A stretch of DNA of 64,000 nucleotides, from assembly GCA_963681505.1 (NCBI GenBank), contig OY811973.1, positions 6,178,673 through 6,242,672 on the forward strand. Direction: 5' to 3'. Of the stretch, positions 55,839-64,000 are shown in pieces; position 1 is the stretch's first letter; every line of letters starts with the position of its first letter. The position numbers were made by a program, and so were the translations under genes. The DNA is from Eunapius fragilis (lineage: Eukaryota > Porifera > Demospongiae > Spongillida > Spongillidae). Below the pieces are notes generated by a model. It had not been told where the DNA came from. It searched no databases and saw only the letters and a program-made list of their open reading frames with translations.

Positions 55839-56500
55839 GTGGTGTCATCACTTGCTGTGGGTACGGACGAAGCGAGTTTCAGATTATCTAATCCGGGGAG
55901 CCGACTGATCAGGAGTAAGCAACTGGGGGCCTGGGCATTACGGAAGAGAGATCATCTGCCATTCCTGCTTGGTGAGAGGCTTGCTACCATCCCCTCGAAA
56001 ATAGTGAAGAAGATAGGAGATTTTGTAGATATGGCGGGTCTCCTAAGAGACAATATAGAGGCAGAGTGTCGTGCAAACGTGGGAGAGGGTCTACAGTTTC
56101 CCAAGACAGCACAGGGTGCTAGGTGTGAGATCCCAGATCTGTTGAGCTGGGTACAGTGCTTTGGGATATTTTGTTGCTGTAATGGCTTCCTGGTAGAGTG
56201 TCAGCTGTTGGCGTACCAGACCTTCATCATCCGGGGGGTCGTTGGTTGGGTGGTAATGGCTGGCGTCTTTATGACACCATGTTTAGGCAGCAAGCTGCCC
56301 TGGACTGCACAGTAGATTGGTCCAAGATAAACAGTACACTTTATGGGGTGTTGTTTGTGGCACAGCAAGGGTCGTGGGCACGGTCATGCTCGTTATGCTT
56401 GGAGTCCGACCACAGAGAGGAGGAATGGTCATTGAAGCTGGTGGTTCGATCGCCAAAACAAAAGGAAGCCAGCTCCCAGGGAAAGTAGAAGTTCTCAACC
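55839..56500 (+). pseudogene. retroelement gag-like ORF (DIRS-type), one frame break
   Basis: Plus strand: KQLGAWALRKRDHLPFLLGE, IPSKIVKKIGDFVDMAGLLRDNIEAECR, EIPDLLSWVQCFGIF, LLAYQTFIIR, then after a frame change near 56240 GWRLYDTMFRQQAALD, VDWSKINSTLYGVLF, and CSLCLESDHREEEW. The motif series DLLSWVQCF / YDxxFRQQ / DW..lN.sLY / C..C...DH....C is a gag-type protein I remember from cnidarian and sponge retroelements. The last zinc ligand is Trp instead of Cys. No RT follows within the window. Confidence 0.7.
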
Positions 56501-56519
56501 ATTAGCAACTGACGTAAGA

Positions 56520-57265
56520 ACACAAAGTAAGTTAATGTATAACTTACACTTAGGTGTGTTAAGACTACCTACACCCATACAGCAAGCGGAACAGTTCACA
56601 CAATTGGAACAGTTTGTAAATATAATTGTGCTAAATTGATCAATTTCATGTGTTTTTTGGTGTCGTGATTATTACCAATTGTATTGTAATCAATTTCAAT
56701 TATTGGTTTCCATAGAAACATAACTGGTCGGCGCTCTGAGTTAATATCCTAATGAACTAAATTCATACTATTTTTAAAACCCCCGGATGATTACAAGACG
56801 TTTTAAAGACATGAAATATATCCTGGAATGAGTAGATATGTGACACATAACCTGAAACGCTAGGCAGAATTGGAATAGTTCTAATCTACGCCAGAAACAA
56901 GCAGTATACCAGTGTATTTAAGACTAAAAATTGTGTAATCAAATTTCATGTGGTTACAATATGTAACACAAATGGTTAATCATTTCTGGCCTAGTGAAGC
57001 GGTGTTACTTCATCATTCTATTACTGTATGACTTACACTGTAATAATAATAAGCAAAATGAATAACCACATTGCCTGGGAAAATGTTTAAGCATTATTAG
57101 TGCATCCTGTGCGGCCGTTTGCAACATTATGATGACGTAATGCATTTGCAACCAATGAAATACGTGCGCGCTAACGATGCAGTTGCGGATCAACCGTTAG
57201 GAAAGTAAGCGGCAGGTTTACATGGTGTAATAATAGTGCAATTGATTTATTTCTTTTGAGGATTC
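56520..57265. other. no gene recognised
   Basis: AT-rich sequence with a few ACACATTTGTGT-type words. No coding or terminal repeats seen. Confidence 0.5.
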
Positions 57266-57267
57266 AG

Positions 57268-57745
57268 CTATACAGCTACCATCAGTTCACAGCTTTTACC
57301 AAGGTACTTGCATGCACTTCGCATAGTGTACGTATACATTGTTTTGCAGCTAACTATCTTCAAACATATGCGATTATCAAAGGCTCATTTTGCTTTCTTA
57401 CTTGACGTTTGTAGTCCCCACATCAACGTATCCTTCAGCAAGTTTCGATACCAGTTCATAGCTTCTACTTGTATGCACTTCAGTTCACTACATATACTTG
57501 TATACGTGCGCTCATGAAGTTTTCTTTGTTGAAGTTTCTAGTCTCCACATCAACGTAACGTAACAGCTTTAGTAAGTTTCTATACCTGTTCAGAGCTTTT
57601 GTTAAAGGTACATACAGTATGCACTTCAATTCGCTACTTGGATACGTACGCTCATTTACGTTTCTAGTCTCCACATCAACGTTACGTACCAGCTTTAGCA
57701 ACTTTCGATACCAGTTCACAGCTTTTAATTTGCTAAAGGTACTTG
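57268..57745. repeat. tandem repeat, period about 126 bp, three to four copies
   Basis: The landmark GTTTCTAGTCTCCACATCAACGT occurs at 57407, 57534 and 57660 (periods 127 and 126). Other landmarks are CCAGTTCACAGCTTTTA and GTACTTG..TGCACTTC..ACGTACGCTC. A partial first copy begins near 57268. No coding. Confidence 0.9.
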
Positions 57746-57752
57746 TAATTTA

Positions 57753-58050
57753 GGGGGGGGGGGGGGTTATTCTGCGTTTTTTAATTTCTTCTTTCTACCC
57801 CTCTGAAAATATGTACTGAATCACACTGAATGTGAAAATATATATCAATGAATTTATAACCCCTCACAACCCGGTGATAGAAATGCTGCATACAGAAAAG
57901 GAGCCAGGTCTGTCAGCACGCACACACTCACTCACTCACTCACTCACTCACTCACTCACCCACCATTCACCCACTATCTCACTCACTTCACTCTCACTTA
58001 CTATGCACTACTCACTCGCACTCACTTACCTCACTCAATACTCACTCCTC
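57753..58050. repeat. poly-G and (ACTC)n microsatellite
   Basis: A G run at 57753-57766 and (ACTC)n at 57924-57958, with decayed ACTC repeats to about 58050. Confidence 0.85.
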
Positions 58051-58610
58051 ACACTAATCATGCTATATGATTCCATATGGTGGCGATGATCTTCATTGGT
58101 GCTCCTGCGTGGCACGAGTGAGAGCTGAGCTTGAATCCGGATGTGTACTAAAGCATTTGTAACACTAACTGTCAATATGTTAAGACTTATCCATTTTGTG
58201 CATACTGCAGTATTATTCGTGGTATAGAATATATACCAATGAAAAAGGTTATCTGCTTAACTTGTAGCACGCTGGAGCTTGGAGCGACGTTATTAATGTT
58301 CACAGAGTACAATGTTTGGAGTATTATGCAGAGGTGCTCTAATTAGGAATGTGGTTTGCTTACTGTAGTGTATTTGACTGACAGAAACAATTTAGGTAAT
58401 CACTACGCCTCACACCATATCTCAACCTCATGAGTCTAACTGCAAGCACTGACACATTTACTAACATTTCAATGCTCTACACTTACCGCAGGATTCGTAA
58501 ATTTTAGGCGGGCTCTTTAACTGTCGTGTGTTGCTTTTGATGTAAAGGATCTTCAAAATTGCAGCAGCCCAGGTTCCTGAAGTCTCCATGATTCCTGTAT
58601 AGCAGGACAT
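58051..58610. other. no gene recognised
   Basis: Nothing supported on either strand apart from short chance frames. Confidence 0.5.
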
Positions 58611-58629
58611 CTTGGGGCTAAGAAGGTAT

Positions 58630-59010
58630 GCGTTCGATTTTATTTGCCAGGGCAGAAGAAGGAAGTGGATAAGTGGTGTGCAGACTGCCTTATGTGTAGC
58701 TCAAGGAAGTCACCTGTGAAGAACAGAGCACAATTGCATCTCAGCTTGGCAGAACGACCCTTGCAAAGAATTGCCATGGATATCGTTGGACCTTGGCCTG
58801 TAGCCCCATGAGGTAAACCGATACATACTTGTTGTAGGTGATTATCACGAAGTGGAAGGAAGCATTCCCCTTAACTCACATGGAAGCAAGCTCAATTGCT
58901 CGGGTGGTTGTTATTTGTCGATTCAGTATTCCAGATACTATTCACACTGACCAGGGCAGGAACTTTGAGTCAGGACTTATCAGAGACATCTGCTAGGGTT
59001 GCGTAAAAAT
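58630..59010 (+). pseudogene. gypsy integrase relic
   Basis: Plus strand: KKEVDKWCADCLMCSSRKSP (zinc region), RPLQRIAMDIVGPWPV with the first aspartate, a TGA, then in shifted frames ILVVGDY, IPDTIHTDQGRNFESG with the second aspartate. It degenerates before the glutamate. Remaining sequence to 59300 gives no further motif. Confidence 0.8.
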
Positions 59011-59499
59011 GGAGCTAAAACATTACATACTATTAGTTCGACTTTTCAAATTGAATTTCTATTTTAGAATTGCAGTCCACTGTGATTACTAAGAGCTTTA
59101 CTCCAAACCCAAAGGCTATACTTTTTGAGCATTCACTTGATGTTAAAAACTGGATGATTCCACACATTTAGGAATTTCATGACCACACTGAGCCACACTG
59201 TTTTAGATTCACCCAAAGTCGCTGTGGTGAGAACATGCTACACTCAGATATTGCATAGCAGGAGTATTTTATAGCATTGAATTGCCTAGAATTTCTCAAA
59301 TTGAACAAAACCTGCCTATTCAAGACAAACTGATATGCAAACCATTGGATTCAAATATGGTCCAAACTGAGCATACTGAAGCAAATCTTCCACTGTTTGA
59401 AATGTTTGAAGCAGAGAGTCCCGCCACAGGCACGTGAGTTCATGATGAGTGTAATTAAATTTATGAAATAATATACTCGTTAACCTGGGAGTACAAAAA

Positions 59500-59580
59500 G
59501 CACTCCTTAACCTGGGTGTACAAAAATGTACTCCACCCGGGAGTAAAAAAATGTACTCCTTAAACTGGTCTAATAGCGTA
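59500..59580. repeat. three to four copies of a roughly 27-bp unit
   Basis: CTCCTTAACCTGGGTGTACAAAAATGTA and close variants in tandem. The minus-strand frame across 59316-59690 partly derives from it. Confidence 0.75.
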
Positions 59581-59743
59581 TGGCTACGTATCTCGTATTT
59601 TATGACACTAACAGGGAGTTGCCTTGTTACATTTTGTTGCAACCCTCTGGAGGGGTACGTTTTACCCGCGTACGTTTGTTGCTGGTTCATTCTATGACTT
59701 ACTGGTAAGTGGCATTTTTCATTTAAGCTCTGCGTTCTGATAA

Positions 59744-60098
59744 GGCCATTCCAAATGTTTCCCGTCCTCCGCCCGCGTCATTATAAACCCCCCGCGTAAT
59801 GTCACCATTATGTTTATTATTCTAATTATTGGAACAAATTATTTACGGTACATACATTGTAGGGGCGGATGTAGGGGGCGAGGTAGACCTAATTATCCCT
59901 AATGATGTGATCTCTTGTGCAAATTACGTTGGGGACATTAGCACATCATAATACACTCAAAAGAGGTGTTGGCGGCGGGCTGATGTGATATATACGTGCA
60001 TAATATGATTTTAAGTAAATAATGGATAATAACCGCCCGCCCGCATGGGGAGCCAAAAAAGGTCCGGACGGGAAACTATTTTCTCATTTGGAATGGCC
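59744..60098. mobile_element. 355-bp MITE, TSD TAA
   Basis: The ends are GGCCATTCCAAATG on both sides inverted, followed by GTTTCCCGTCC (the right arm has an extra GAGAAAATA). TAA lies outside both ends (59741-59743 and 60099-60101). A 3-bp TWA duplication is the Harbinger pattern. No coding. Confidence 0.85.
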
Positions 60099-60276
60099 TA
60101 AATTTTGCGCTCAACATAGCCGTGTGCCGTAAGGCTCTGAAACAAACAATTCAATCAAGGTATGACACCAACACGATGCATGAGATTTTTTTTTACCCTG
60201 CGTGTCATATGCCTTGCAGGTAAATCGGTTACCTACAGTTGTGTCACTGATCGGTGAAGGTTAATTAGCGGCTTCT

Positions 60277-60654
60277 TCACAGGCAGATTTTTACAGGGCC
60301 CTTCTGTAGTGGAATGCTTTTTCTTTCCCACCTAGCGTCTCTTAGCAGGATTGAATATACGAACTCTGATAAAGAGGAGGTTTGTATAAAAGGTATGTTA
60401 GTGAATTTTAATCGTGTATCGGCTCTAATAGGTGAAGATTCAGCTAGTCGTCTCAAGTGATCCTTACAAATGTTAAGGCCTCTAGCTGCGTGCATGCAGG
60501 CGGCGGGATCAATTATTCCATAACTGAAAACATTCTCTATGCGAGAAGGTTGGTGGTATATAGGAATCGAGGCGGTGGTGGTGTAAAAAGCAAGGGAACA
60601 TGAAAAGGAAAAATGAAATAGACCTATATTAGCGCGCACAGTTAAACATGACAT
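60277..60654 (-). CDS. uncharacterised ORF, doubtful
   Basis: A 125-codon minus-strand frame beginning MSCLTVRANIGLFHFSF (a hydrophobic, signal-like start) with no domain I know. The first residues overlap the arm of the 60616-60675 hairpin. It may be chance. Confidence 0.25.
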   Translation of the reverse strand: MSCLTVRANIGLFHFSFSCSLAFYTTTASIPIYHQPSRIENVFSYGIIDPAACMHAARGLNICKDHLRRLAESSPIRADTRLKFTNIPFIQTSSLSEFVYSILLRDARWERKSIPLQKGPVKICL

Positions 60655-60675
60655 GCTGCTAATATAGGTCTATTT
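60616..60675. other. perfect 18-bp inverted repeat, 24-nt loop
   Basis: AAATAGACCTATATTAGC at 60616-60633 pairs exactly with 60658-60675. As RNA it would form a strong hairpin. It could be a small foldback element or a structured RNA. Nothing else identifies it. Confidence 0.7.
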
Positions 60676-60941
60676 CTGATTTTTAATAGATTTTACAGTT
60701 TCAGTTAACTTTGCACTGTTGTCATCTTTCAATGCAAGTAGACCGGTGCACCATACAAGTATACTGACACCACGTGCACCATTAGTGTACACTCACCATT
60801 TGCGTGTGATAAATACACTGCTATGTGAGCACTTCAGTAGAAGCATGCAAGAGGAGGTCATGTCAGGAAGCTCACTGTTGATGAAGGTTGCCAATCAGGG
60901 CTCACACCAAACATGCTATACTAACAGTGATCTTTGAAAGA

Positions 60942-61700
60942 GCCCCCCCCCCCCCCCCTCCTTAAGTCTCTCATCACCACTGGCAATAGTTTGAAGTATG
61001 TAGCATGCTTTAACATTTTGTCAAAGCACCAACTGGTTTGCTGACTTGTATCAGGTGCATTCTAGAGTGGGTAGTATAGCATTAACCCACAGTGTGCCCT
61101 TTCTTGCTGCTCGCAGCATGGCTTGGTACCCACAGCGGAGTAGTCGGTGATCAGACCAAATCCACCAGGGTGAATATCTCGATCTTAGAATGTTACAAAA
61201 TACATATAATAGGTGCGTGACTCAACCAATATGAGCTAAAGTAAACCTTGTACGTGAACTGTGAACATAACAATTTGTAAAGTTCGCACACCTTGAATGG
61301 CGTTTCGCCACAGGGTTCACATATGCCATAACAACGGGGCCACGACCTGGATAAGGGTCTAATGAAATCATAGCATATTTGCTGATCTATATGGCTGCCT
61401 CAGCCTGTTATTGATTAGAGCAACTCGATCAATCTTGGTCCACTCCTATCCCAAATCAACCCATGTTATCTGCGGTTTGTGTGTTTCATATATATATATA
61501 TACGAACAAATTAAAAAATATAATTTGCACATATATGATGTAATGTTATTAACAAGTAACTCAAAAGACCGTCACATCCGGTACGACAAACATATGCAAA
61601 TATAAGGACACAACTCTTGACACTATAAATCGTCCAATACCGTAAGTTTGACAAGGATCACCATGGACGTATGTCGTCCTGAAAAAAGCATATAACTATC
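60942..61700. other. poly-C, then upstream region of the 7TM gene
   Basis: A C run at 60942-60958, then unannotated sequence. A (TA)n run lies at about 61487-61502. CTATAAATCG at about 61622 is a possible TATA element about 80 bp before the start codon. Confidence 0.45.
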
Positions 61701-61703
61701 AGG

Positions 61704-62600
61704 ATGGAATTTAGTAACGCAGCAATGGGGACAAACTCGTCTGAAGTACTCAAAGTAATTGCTGTGGAAATTGTTCACATTTTTCTCGTGATCATCCCAT
61801 CGGTGCTACTGTCTTCATTCCTTTTGTACTGCCTGCATAGACTGAAGAAGGTATTCGTCGTGAGATCTCTCTTTTTCCTCTACGTCTGCATGGCCATCAT
61901 TTGCATCATCGGACCTATAAGCTACAGGATTTTAGCTTTTGCGTACGACCTACACTATACAGGCCCGGAAAATCACTGCACTGCCCTGTATGCAGTGGTC
62001 GATTACCTATTCATCGTCGGACAAACAATGCTGTGTGTCTGCGTGGGGATGATTGCCGCTGTGCAGTTCTTGGCCATTAGCGCGAAACTGAAGGGGGTTG
62101 TGTCGTTGAAGAAAGTCGCTGTAACCTTTTTTTTACTTCTGGTTGTTGTGTTGTGCGTTAACGCCGTCTTCTTCCCTCCAATTTGTATTCACGAAAATAA
62201 AAACCCGTCCTTCCACAAGGCGATGCTATCTATTATACTTGGTTGGACTTTGGTATTCTTCTTAATACCGCTCCTCGCAACAATCATTTTTTCCATCCTC
62301 ACCTACTTGAGGGTGAAACGTAACGTCCTCGAAACGGAAAGAGCGGTCCTGCACTCTGTGGTTCTAGTTAGCACCTTCAACGTAACCTCCTTCGCCAGCA
62401 TAAGAGTACTGGCTATGATGTTGTACCTTATTTCCATACTAGTCGAAAGCGACGAGAAACTACGGCCTGGTTCTACTGAATGGTACCTGTCCGTCGTTGC
62501 TCTCATTATTGCAAACCTCGCGTATCCCTTCAGCGTACTTACAGTCTTCGTTGCTAACAGCAAGCTCCGAAAAATGTTCTACTGCTCACAGGGTAGTTGA
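61704..62600 (+). CDS. seven-transmembrane receptor (rhodopsin-like GPCR, divergent)
   Basis: A single open frame of 298 codons. Hydrophobic segments at about residues 19-44, 52-78, 93-122, 134-158, 172-202, 213-246 and 259-285 give seven TM helices. N11 is a glycosylation site in a short extracellular N-terminus. Cys92 at the top of TM3 and Cys161 in loop 2 could form the conserved disulfide. The third cytoplasmic loop is short and basic (YLRVKRNVLETER). TM7 has NLAYPF where NPxxY is usual, followed by SKLRKMF like helix 8. The DRY motif at the end of TM3 is absent (FLAISAK). It resembles lineage-specific intronless receptors of early animals. The ligand is unknown. The start at 61704 (AGGATGG) precedes the glycosylation site. 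The best host-gene candidate in the window. Confidence 0.85.
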   Translation: MEFSNAAMGTNSSEVLKVIAVEIVHIFLVIIPSVLLSSFLLYCLHRLKKVFVVRSLFFLYVCMAIICIIGPISYRILAFAYDLHYTGPENHCTALYAVVDYLFIVGQTMLCVCVGMIAAVQFLAISAKLKGVVSLKKVAVTFFLLLVVVLCVNAVFFPPICIHENKNPSFHKAMLSIILGWTLVFFLIPLLATIIFSILTYLRVKRNVLETERAVLHSVVLVSTFNVTSFASIRVLAMMLYLISILVESDEKLRPGSTEWYLSVVALIIANLAYPFSVLTVFVANSKLRKMFYCSQGS

Positions 62601-62601
62601 G

Positions 62602-62760
62602 GCTGCTACCTGACCATGCGTCTACTAATGACTGCAATGCTGTGGAGGATATTCCAACTTTCTCGTTAGATACTTTCTTACTTTGCTTGTATAACTGTTT
62701 CCAATTAAAAAAATTATTATTATTATCAAGACGTATACCATTTATTTTATTATACACAAC
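62602..62760 (+). promoter_or_regulatory. 3' untranslated region of the 7TM gene
   Basis: AT-rich downstream sequence with AATTAAAAAAATTATTATT at about 62702-62725 that could serve for polyadenylation. No canonical AATAAA is close. Confidence 0.35.
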
Positions 62761-62853
62761 AAAATTTCATATTGTCATGATATCTTTCATGACCGGCTGC
62801 ACATGATCAATTGGCCCGCGTAGCGATCGAACGGCGCGACTGGCTGTAAATGA

Positions 62854-63064
62854 TCAATTCAGCGACCGAACTGCTATACATAATATGAACCTCGCTCTAT
62901 CAACAAGCCTTACTGGGTGACCGTCAGAAACCTCGTTCTGAATGAAATCGAATGCTGCATTGTGTTGGGCTTCTCCATCTAGAAATACTACGGATACTTC
63001 GTTCCATTTGTTGCTAAAAAGAGGGAATGAACTATTCCGGATACTCAAGGATCCCGTTGGATCA
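62854..63064 (-). CDS. possible C-terminal exon of an unknown protein
   Basis: The minus-strand frame reads YDPTGSLSIRNSSFPLF, NKWNEVSVVFLDGEAQHN, FDFIQNEVSDGHPVRLVDRARF to a stop near 62854. The composition looks coding. It abuts the THAP-exon inverted-repeat element at 63065, beyond which the minus frame KVRGYPI (63510 onward) might continue it. No family recognised. Confidence 0.35.
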
Positions 63065-63514
63065 TAGAGGAATTGCAAATTGACGTCACGAAGCGTGATA
63101 TTAACGTCCGGTCGTGTGACTGCAGCTGTACAATTATTAAACGTGCGCGCGTGTATGGGAGAATGAGTAAAACTTGCTGTGTTATCGGATGCCTGAACAG
63201 ATCGGACAGAGACAAACACATACAGTTCTTCCCCATACCTTTCCCTACCTTCTGGCACAGAAAACAGCAAACCACATGGTATCGTCGTACGAATATGGAT
63301 CAATGTCTAGACCTGCTTGCAGTACTTTTGATTCATATCGGGCTCGAGCAACTACAGTTAGGCCTTGAAAATAATCGGAAAAACGCTTCAATTCCATTGA
63401 CGCGCTATAGTCACTTGCCCCCAATATAAACAGTAACAATATAAAATTGTCACATGATATTGCGGCATGATCCTATGACGTCGCTTCGTGACGTCAATTT
63501 GCAATCCCTCTATT
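63065..63514 (+). mobile_element. about 450-bp inverted-repeat element with a THAP exon
   Basis: The ends 63065-63092 and 63487-63514 are inverted (GAGG(A/G)ATTGCAAATTGACG...), together with TGACGTCACGAAGCG. Between them, on plus, lies a THAP-type start. The target duplication is unclear. It resembles the 40765 element in layout (inverted arms plus one THAP exon) but not in sequence. Confidence 0.7.
63163..63429 (+). pseudogene. THAP zinc finger exon, truncated
   Basis: MSKTCCVIGCLNRSDRDKHIQFFPIPF, with the first C..C pair and the H..FP turn of a THAP finger. After about residue 35 the usual Trp and the CSxHF end are not found, and the frame continues as unrelated sequence to a stop at 63429. 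A splice donor may follow the finger start. Confidence 0.6.
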
Positions 63515-63784
63515 GGATATCCGCGTACCTTATGAAATATGGTTTCGGTGTAGATCGAACGAATTACCTTTCGTTCAGTGAATAATGTATAATTTATTAT
63601 TCCGCATGGCTGTTTGCTATGGTGTGCAATCTGTGCCAAAAGTCACACATGGTTTTCGATAGCCCGGCATAGTTTTGGAGGGTAACCTATTTTTGGCGGC
63701 ACATGGTTTTCAACTGCTAGATATTTCACACTTCCATGCGGTATCAGTGCCAAAATTGCAGCTTTTAGCGGGCCAACTACTTTT

Positions 63785-63950
63785 AGTCTCGTCCCCAGAC
63801 CCATGTTACGCAGCAGCGGGTGGAACCGCTACGCGAACAGAGGGTCTGGACAAATGCTTCACCAAAGTCGTTCTGAGCGCGCCTGATTTTAGGCGCACAA
63901 TCAGAATGCAGAGCATGCGTGACGTCATTAGTGGTGTACAAAATTAATTT
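63785..63950. repeat. CCCCAGACCC...GGGTCTGG inverted repeat
   Basis: CCAGACCC at about 63799-63806 pairs with GGGTCTGG at 63841-63848, around a GCAGCGGGTGGAACCGC core. Possibly a terminus of a further element continuing past the window. Confidence 0.5.
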
Positions 63951-64000
63951 TCCCAGCAATTCCGCCGTTTTACAGCATGGATCTAGATGCTATAATCGTG

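Noticed and set aside
59316-59690. 124-codon minus-strand frame as a gene
   Set aside because: Partly translated from the 27-bp tandem repeat; no domain and no supporting context.
1-64000. CRISPR arrays, bacterial operons, rRNA or tRNA genes
   Set aside because: No spaced identical repeats of CRISPR type, no Shine-Dalgarno-led gene clusters, no cloverleaf-like or rRNA-like sequence was recognised; coding is spliced and eukaryotic in style.

Overview
The window looks like gene-poor, transposon-saturated DNA of a metazoan. It has spliced transposase genes with GT-AG introns, P, piggyBac, hAT, Ginger, Harbinger, pogo, DIRS and Ty3/gypsy sequences, THAP-domain exons, TG/CA microsatellites and long G/C homopolymers. 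A marine invertebrate is likely; a sponge or similar early-branching animal is my guess, because of the mix of families and the single-exon divergent 7TM receptor near the right end. No bacterial or plasmid features are present. Almost every recognisable protein belongs to a mobile element. The only good host-gene candidate is the seven-transmembrane receptor at 61704-62600.

Layout. 1-5347: a 342-bp MITE, minisatellites, a decayed gypsy reverse transcriptase and a truncated piggyBac. 5348-20544 (nest I): a roughly 15-kb inverted-repeat structure. Element A carries a transposase of an unnamed family. A pogo/Tigger-like element (B) sits inside A's right inverted repeat. B carries a 1.87-kb element with a 4-bp AGGG duplication and a 5.4-kb P element in its own right inverted repeat. 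The P element carries a 473-bp MITE.

20.7-35.7 kb (nest II): a C2H2-finger/TNP2-like transposase gene on the minus strand is split by an 11.5-kb Ginger/KRBA2-like element (TSD TATA). That element contains a piggyBac (TSD TTAA), which contains a second Ginger-like element (TSD TATA), which contains an intact 3.4-kb hAT. The five levels can be read from inverted repeats and target-site duplications, and the youngest insertion carries the only uninterrupted transposase.

36.1-42.2 kb: a gypsy element with integrase before reverse transcriptase (Gmr1-like order), cut by a DIRS-like tyrosine-recombinase retroelement that itself carries a THAP-exon MITE. 42.5-46.1 kb: a 24-bp minisatellite, a piggyBac fragment, a gag-protease fragment and a Harbinger gene pair. 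47041-49706: a small LTR retrotransposon with near-identical LTRs, TSD ACTA and an internal deletion. 50.8-54.2 kb: a decayed transposase of a second unnamed family with a vertnin/OTU-like end. 54.5-56.5 kb: a retroelement gag interrupted by degenerate tandem repeats. 57.2-61.7 kb: tandem repeats, an integrase relic and a MITE with TAA duplications. 61.7-64 kb: the 7TM receptor gene and a THAP-exon inverted-repeat element.

Family names come from remembered motifs, not searches. Splice sites are inferred from GT/AG positions and frame continuity. Where a boundary is uncertain I say so.
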